Below, piece by piece: positions 59,512 to 64,000 of a DNA stretch of 64,000 nucleotides (positions are counted from its first letter, which is position 1; every line of letters begins with the position of its first letter). Below the pieces are notes generated by a model. The model was given only the letters and a program-made list of their open reading frames with translations. It did no database searches and was not told the origin of the DNA. The position numbers and the translations under genes are program-made. Source of the stretch: Hyphomonas sp. (lineage in GTDB: Bacteria > Pseudomonadota > Alphaproteobacteria > Caulobacterales > Hyphomonadaceae); NCBI GenBank assembly GCA_020638455.1, contig JACKIK010000001.1, forward strand, positions 558,001-622,000, written 5' to 3'.

Positions 59512-61035
59512 ATGTGGTCACCGTCCAAGTCCGATTTGAAGACATACCGGCATTTCGATCACGCTATCCCGATCAAGAAAATACTGCCCTTAGTTTCAGA
59601 CGCTGCATATGTGGCTGCGCATAAATTCATGCCCCTTTTGCACTTCGAGAAGAAGTGGCGAAGGGCGCCCAAAAAAGAGGCAGGAAAGCTTGTCAGGCGC
59701 AAACCCAAAAGCAGGGAGATCAGGTATCCGTGTCGGAAGGACTCCTACATATTCAAATACTATCGAGAGCTTTTGTCAGAGCGATACGAAGACGCGCTAG
59801 TTTCCAACGGAATAGCTGATTGCATTATTGCGTACAGGCACATTCCAAAGCACCCGGGCACCGAGAGCTGCAAATCCAACATCGAGTTCGCGCGCGACGC
59901 TATTGAGGCTGTCAAAGAAATTGGCGATTGTTGCGCCGTTGCAATCGACATTTCCGATTTCTTTGGATCAATGGACCACAGCCGAATCAAACTGACTTGG
60001 CAAAGCCTCCTCGGTGTAGAACGCCTTCCAGATGACCATTTCACAGTATTCTCGGCATTGACCAAATACCGATATGTCGACAGAGATGCCGCATATGTCG
60101 CTCTAGGTTACAGCGCTCTCGGTTCCGATGGAAAGATTCGATATCGCGTCAAGCCAGATCAAATTCCGATCCAAATTTGTTCCAACAAGCAATTCCGAGA
60201 AAAGATCGTAAGCCAAGGACTTGTTCAAAAGCACACAAAGGATCATGGCATCCCGCAAGGGTGCCCGTTGTCCGACCTGATTGCAAATGCATACCTAATG
60301 GAATTCGACATTGGGTTGGCAAAATATGCACGGTCGAAGGGGGGGCGATACTTTCGATACTCAGATGACATACTATTTGTTCTACCCGGAGACGGTAGAG
60401 CGGCACTGGCAGCCTTCAAGTAGGCGGCCAAAGACATCACAAAGATGGGTTCGAATCTGGTGATAAAGGCGGAAAAAACGGAGATCACTGTATTTAAGCA
60501 AGCGCACAAATCTTTGACGCCAATATCGTTCACAGTGGATGAGAAATCTTACCGTAGCTCTCGCAAGCCAAACAGTGACGGAATGGCGTATTTAGGTTTC
60601 CGGTTTGATGGCAGGAACGTTTATCTTCGAAACAGCACGGTTGCAAATGTCGCCGGGAAAATGTTCCGGACCTGTCAAGCAGTAGCATTGAACCACGTCG
60701 ACCGTTACTTGAACAAGGATTTGCATTGGCTCATCGAGAACGCTCCGATTGATGATGTTTCGGAACGGTTCTTTCAGGTGAAAGATTTCGAAGAAGCTAT
60801 TTCAAAAGCAAGAACTGTGGGTAGTGACCCCTACCGAAAAATGACGTTCTTTTCTTACGCAAAACGAGCAGCTGATGAATTCCGGCCAAATGGGAAGCAA
60901 ATCGAAACGCAAACCATAAAGCTGAAGAAACAGCTAGAGGGAATGCTGATAAGGCAAATTGTGGCCCGTTTCCAAACCCGCGACGTACGTCTTGAACTCA
61001 AACTAGCGGAGCGGAAGGCAGAGAAGCAAGCATAG
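59512..61035 (+). CDS. Reverse transcriptase (defence/unknown-group type) with in-frame amber codon
   Basis: One frame of 508 codons including stops, split by TAG at 60421-60423 into 303 aa and a 203-aa remainder. RT motifs: Asp146 in AVAIDISDFFGSMDH (motif A), GIPQGCPLSDLIANAYL (motif B), and the catalytic YSDD at 283-286 in YFRYSDDILFVLP. The remainder continues the palm/thumb (AEKTEITVF, YLGFRFDGRNVYLRNST) and a basic C-terminal helix. There is no retron NAXXH/VTG signature and no maturase or HNH domain, so it is neither a classical retron nor a group II intron RT; it resembles the UG/Abi clade of antiviral RTs. Base use is far more AT-rich than its neighbours, indicating transfer. The amber codon lies 17 codons past YSDD; it may inactivate the gene or be read through. 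Confidence 0.75.
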
Positions 61036-61117
61036 GGTGGGTTGAGCGGAGCGATACCCACCGTGCGGGCGTGCTGTGGGCGTCGGTGGCGGGTATCGGC
61101 GGGGCCTCAACCCACCC
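61035..61117. repeat. Long inverted-repeat element at the RT stop codon
   Basis: GGGTGGGTTGAG (61035-61046) pairs perfectly with 61106-61117; inside, CGATACCC (61052-61059) pairs with GGGTATCG (61091-61098), extended by ACCG/CGGT. This GGGTGGGTT...AACCCACCC architecture is that of widespread REP/MITE-like intergenic repeats. It overlaps the last base of the RT stop and may end transcription from both sides. Confidence 0.75.
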
Positions 61118-61147
61118 AACGGATTTCTCCATTTCCTCCCCGGCCCA

Positions 61148-61999
61148 TCACATCTCAATCCGCACCAGCCCCCGCTCACGGTCGAAGGCCTCGAAGCCGG
61201 CATGCCCGCGGGCTTCGCCGGCGAGGAAGCTTTCCAGCCGTTCGGCAAAGCGGAGTTCGTCCTCGGCGCGGGCCTCTGCGGCAAGGGTGCGCACATGGCC
61301 GCGGAAATCCCGGAACAGCTCCCCTTCCAGCGCCGCGGCAAGGTCCCCGGCGAAGGCCTCCAGCGGATAGTCCGGCTCGAAGAATTGCAGCACCTCGCGA
61401 TAGAGGATCACGCGGTGCTGGAACATCGCCGTGTAGCGGTGCCACAGGGCCGGGTCGTCGACGCCGGCCTCGGCCCCTTCCTGCCAGGCCTCACACACTT
61501 TCAGCATAAGGACGAACAGATTGCGCCGGTTGCGCGCATCGTCCATCTCGGCAGAGCTCATGCCGATCAGCGCCGCCACCGGGGCGGCAAAGCCGGCCAG
61601 CGCGGTGAGGCGCCGGGCGGCCTTCATGTCGGCCTCCGCTTCGCCCACCATGCCCGCCTCCAGCAGCGCGCCGACGCGGGCGCGGGCAAAGGCGATGTCC
61701 CGCGCCGGCCCCGCGGCGGGGCCTTCCCAGCCGGCGGCGAGCAGCTGTTCCTCCGCACGGGCGCGCACGTCGCCCGCCGCGCGCCCGGCCTCTGCGGCCG
61801 CCACGGCCCTCGCCTTCAGGTCGCAATTGCGGAAGGCGTCCGCTTTCGCCCAGTCGTTCAGCGTCGTCTTCGGGATGTTCAGCCGGCGGCGGATGCTGGC
61901 CAGGGGTTCACCGGCCTCGGCGGCCTGGCGGGCGAGCTGGCGCAGCGGGACTAGCGTCGCGGTGGGCCGGCGGTGTCGTGTGTCATGTCTCTCGGTCAT
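61148..61999 (-). CDS. Unknown 283-aa protein with an N-terminal helix-turn-helix
   Basis: The ATG at 61999 (MTERHDTRHRR) is chosen; the longer frame contains low-complexity sequence. Residues about 20-60 look like a recombinase/terminase-small-subunit type HTH (ASIRRRLNIPKTTLNDWAK). The rest is Ala/Glu/Arg-rich and helical, with GEAEADMKAARRLTALAGFAAP and FFEPDYPLEAFAGDLAAALEGELF. No catalytic motif seen. The HTH followed by a helical body recalls small terminase subunits, but no phage gene is adjacent. Base composition matches the host. Confidence 0.5.
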   Translation of the reverse strand: MTERHDTRHRRPTATLVPLRQLARQAAEAGEPLASIRRRLNIPKTTLNDWAKADAFRNCDLKARAVAAAEAGRAAGDVRARAEEQLLAAGWEGPAAGPARDIAFARARVGALLEAGMVGEAEADMKAARRLTALAGFAAPVAALIGMSSAEMDDARNRRNLFVLMLKVCEAWQEGAEAGVDDPALWHRYTAMFQHRVILYREVLQFFEPDYPLEAFAGDLAAALEGELFRDFRGHVRTLAAEARAEDELRFAERLESFLAGEARGHAGFEAFDRERGLVRIEM

Positions 62000-62334
62000 G
62001 TGGCAGAGACTGCCATGGCGCCGCCCCTGCCGGATTGCCGGGGCCCATCCTGTTGCGTTTGCGGGCGGATGGATGCGGAGAGCGGCAAATCTGTCCGACA
62101 GCCACGGCGGCGGCCGGACCTTTCCGGACTTTTCCGGTCCGGTCCCGGTCTGTTTTCGGCCCATTTTCGGTCTGTATCCGGACCTTTTTCCGGACCGTTC
62201 GGGCGACTGATTTGTGTGCGCCGCAACAATTCCACAGCCGTCATCAAATCTGTGAAAATCTGACGCTGCTGAGCGAAAAAATTTTGACAGGGACTCGACT
62301 CAGGCGAATTTTTGGGGGATCGTTTCGGAACGCC
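62000..62334. other. Non-coding interval with short CCGGACC / CGGTCTGT repeats
   Basis: No ORF with coding character. At about 62113-62200 lie several copies of CCGGACC and TTTTCGG, an exact CGGTCTGT repeat (62146-62153 and 62168-62175, 22 bp apart) and a CCGGACC/GGTCCGG inverted pair. They precede the minus-strand HTH gene and may be regulatory. A TTGACA (62284-62289) could start the structured RNA downstream. Confidence 0.4.
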
Positions 62335-62825
62335 AACGAAAGCGGGGCAGGAGCAAACCTGCAAGACGCACGGGGGCTGAGTGCATCGCCCCCGGAGGGC
62401 GGCCAGGCAGGAGCAAGGCTGTGAGAGCAGCGGCGCAAAGGCAGGGCCGGGACGCCGGGAGAAAGCAGGTGATGCCCATGAGGCGGGGAGCTAGACCCCG
62501 GCGAAAGGTGCTGTAGGCCGTGACCGGAGCGCGATTCCGAAACACGGCACCAAAGGAAGGCTTCGGCCAACCGGCGGTTCGGCAAGTCCTTGATTCCTTG
62601 GAAGAAAGGACACGCCAAGGGTGAAGGCTAGGGCGCCTGCAAACTCTCAAGAGGGCGTAGGGCGACCAGCCGGACCCCGAGGGCTGGAAAAGGACTCCGT
62701 ACCCGCGGAACCCCTCTCGGCTCTGGTGTCACCGATGACAGGCATCGAGTGCTAGCACAGTGTCTCGGTAGTTTGATTCGAAACACCAAGGAAGGCGTGG
62801 GCCTCAGGGTCCACGCCTTTTTTTT
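62335..62825 (+). ncRNA. Large structured RNA of unknown class, ending in an intrinsic terminator
   Basis: About 490 nt without a convincing ORF but with many local stems: CGGGGGC/GCCCCCG; a nested GGTG-CCGTG-CGGA / TCCG-CACGG-CACC hairpin (about 62508-62552); GTCCTT/AAGGAC; CCAGCC/GGCTGG; CGATG/CATCG; and GGTGT/ACACC closing the last 60 nt. It ends with AAGGCGTGG (62792-62800) paired with 62811-62819 and eight T. The 5' boundary is a guess. No RNase P core (GAGGAAAGTCC), tmRNA tag frame or group II intron domain V was found. Confidence 0.4.
62792..62825 (+). terminator. Strong intrinsic terminator
   Basis: A 9-bp perfect stem with a 10-nt loop followed by TTTTTTTT (62818-62825). On the plus strand it can only end the RNA described upstream, since no plus-strand gene precedes it. 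Confidence 0.9.
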
Positions 62826-62863
62826 GCGCCGTCGTCCTGTGTCCCTTTTCTGCCGTGTGCGGA

Positions 62864-64000
62864 TCAGATGACCATCAGCCCGGCGACGAGGTAGACCAGC
62901 GCCGCGCCCGCCCCGGCTGCCAGCGCGTAGGGCAGCTGCGTCGTCACATGCCGGACATGGTCGCACCCCGCCGCCAGAGAGGCGATCACCGTCGTGTCCG
63001 AAATCGGCGAACAATGATCGCCGAACACACCGCCGCCCAGCACGGCCGCCAGCATAAGCTCCGGCGGAATCTGCAGCGCCAGCGCCACGGGCATCGCAAT
63101 CGGCACCATAATTCCATAGGTGCCCCAGCTCGTCCCCGTCATGAATGCCGTCGCCCCGGCCACGACGAAGACTGCCACAGGCACGAAGGCGGCGGACACG
63201 AAGTGGGATACGAGGCCCGCCATGTAGTCTCCCGTCCCCAGCAATTTCAGGCTGGCGCCGAACGCGATGGCGAGGAGAAGGATGGTGACCGGCGCCACCA
63301 TTTCCCCGACGCCGCGGAAAAACCGCTCCTGGATCTCCGCCAGCGTGAACACGCGCCCAGCCCACAGCATCAGCGCCGCCACGGCAATGGCAAGGCACAC
63401 GCCCCAGAGGATCGACTGGCTGCCGGACCCGGCCAGGATATTCCCCTTCCCTGTCCAGATCATGAAGCCGATCGAGGCGCCGACCATCACCAGCAGCGGC
63501 AGCCACATGTGCACCGCCCGTCCCGCTGGCGCGTCGGCCACTGTTTCGAGTTCTTTCGCCCCCGGCACGGCCGCCGCGTCCGCCGCACGCATCGGTCCAA
63601 AGCTGCGATTGGCAATCAGCGTGAAGTAGACACCCACCAGCGTCAGGATCGGATAGGCGTTCCACGCAACAGACCCCGCGACCACGCCGATCGGGCTGTC
63701 AAAGCCATAGGGCTGCACCAGCGTCAGCACATACGCGCCCCAGCCATTCAGCAGGACCAGCGCCGATACGGGCGCACTGGTCGAGTCAATCACATAGGCG
63801 AGGCGCTCGCGCGACAGGCCATGTGTGTCGTAAAGGCGCCGGCCCAGCACGCCCGAACTGAGCAGGCTGACATTGGTCTCGACGAAGATCAGCGTGCCTG
63901 CGATGGCGGGTGCCAGCCCCGCTCGGCGCGGCGTCGAGGTCAGCCCCTTGCGGTCGAGCAGGTGCACGGTCGCATCGACGCTGCCGGATTCCCGCATGAA
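62864..64000 (-). CDS. NhaC-family Na+/H+ antiporter (N-terminus beyond the window)
   Basis: At least 378 residues of a polytopic membrane protein; the frame is open to the window edge, so the N-terminal helices are missing here. NhaC signatures are TAFMTGTSWGTYGIMVPIAMP and VLGGGVFGDHCSPISDTTVIAS near the C-terminus. It would exchange Na+ (or another cation or metabolite) for protons. It converges on the structured RNA terminator. Confidence 0.87.
   Translation of the reverse strand, partial: FMRESGSVDATVHLLDRKGLTSTPRRAGLAPAIAGTLIFVETNVSLLSSGVLGRRLYDTHGLSRERLAYVIDSTSAPVSALVLLNGWGAYVLTLVQPYGFDSPIGVVAGSVAWNAYPILTLVGVYFTLIANRSFGPMRAADAAAVPGAKELETVADAPAGRAVHMWLPLLVMVGASIGFMIWTGKGNILAGSGSQSILWGVCLAIAVAALMLWAGRVFTLAEIQERFFRGVGEMVAPVTILLLAIAFGASLKLLGTGDYMAGLVSHFVSAAFVPVAVFVVAGATAFMTGTSWGTYGIMVPIAMPVALALQIPPELMLAAVLGGGVFGDHCSPISDTTVIASLAAGCDHVRHVTTQLPYALAAGAGAALVYLVAGLMVI

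Noticed and set aside
59512..61035. Retron or group II intron reverse transcriptase
   Set aside because: No NAXXH or VTG retron motifs, no maturase or HNH domain, and no intron boundary sequences around it.
62244..62650. Minus-strand frames of 124 and 116 aa over the structured RNA
   Set aside because: Compositionally random and mutually overlapping; the strong plus-strand terminator points to an RNA gene.
62335..62825. RNase P RNA, tmRNA or group II intron
   Set aside because: No GAGGAAAGTCC core, no ANDN-type tag frame, and no domain V (AGC...GTTC) hairpin could be found on either strand.
62628..63665. 345-aa minus-strand frame
   Set aside because: Out-of-frame shadow of the NhaC-family gene.
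1..64000. CRISPR arrays, rRNA and tRNA genes
   Set aside because: No spaced direct-repeat arrays, no rRNA signatures and no tRNA cloverleaf with a proper T-arm was found; a GATTCGAAAC string at 62775 does not fold as one.

Overview
The window reads as chromosome of a GC-rich alphaproteobacterium, most likely of the Maricaulales/Hyphomonadaceae type (relatives of Hyphomonas, Henriciella, Caulobacter). The reasons are a complete Caulobacter-style cpa/tad pilus locus, an EcfG-type sigma factor next to a NepR-type anti-sigma factor, an OxyR with both redox cysteines, a meso-DAP-type murE, and the Tad and dcw gene orders. The genus is inference from gene content; there is no rRNA or tRNA gene here to anchor it.

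Layout. 0-9 kb: a secreted caspase/Sel1 protein, a PAP2 phosphatase with its MarR regulator and a divergent methyltransferase, TPR proteins, arsC, a leucyl aminopeptidase, and an ALDH7-type dehydrogenase lodged between tadC and tadD. 9-20 kb: the Tad (tight adherence) pilus locus. On the minus strand lie a 51-aa Flp pilin, cpaA, cpaB, cpaC, cpaD, cpaE, cpaF, tadB and tadC; on the plus strand are a CpaC-N-domain protein and two TadE-like minor pseudopilins. 20-35 kb: an MFS transporter, then the division and cell wall (dcw) cluster mraZ-rsmH-ftsL-ftsI-murE-murF-mraY-murD-ftsW-murG, mostly joined by 4-nt ATGA overlaps. murC is separated from it by one opposite-strand gene, and murB-ddl-ftsQAZ are absent downstream.

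35-53 kb: oxyR, transporters, small regulator/effector pairs, a sigma-54-dependent response regulator, the ecfG-nepR stress module, another TadG-like protein, a PilZ protein, leuA with a possible leucine leader peptide, bioB, a group III truncated haemoglobin and a Pit phosphate transporter. Several regulators carry a clear inverted repeat at their own promoter.

53.5-62.9 kb is the accessory part, wrapped around uvrB. It holds (i) a three-gene cassette: a PD-(D/E)XK nuclease-like protein, a ParA-like ATPase and a 128-aa unknown protein. The ParA gene is cut by a 1,234-bp IS3-family element with a perfect 4-bp CACC target duplication; removing the element restores a 306-aa ORF. (ii) An AT-rich reverse transcriptase gene of the defence/unknown-group kind, preceded by a structured leader and carrying a single in-frame amber codon just after its YSDD active site. 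(iii) A long inverted-repeat element at the end of the RT gene. (iv) A roughly 0.5-kb highly structured non-coding stretch ending in an 8-T intrinsic terminator. The window ends inside an NhaC-family antiporter.

The best candidates for something undescribed are the nuclease/ParA/small-protein cassette, the reverse transcriptase with its leader RNA, and the two unassigned structured RNA regions at 35.3-35.7 kb and 62.3-62.8 kb.
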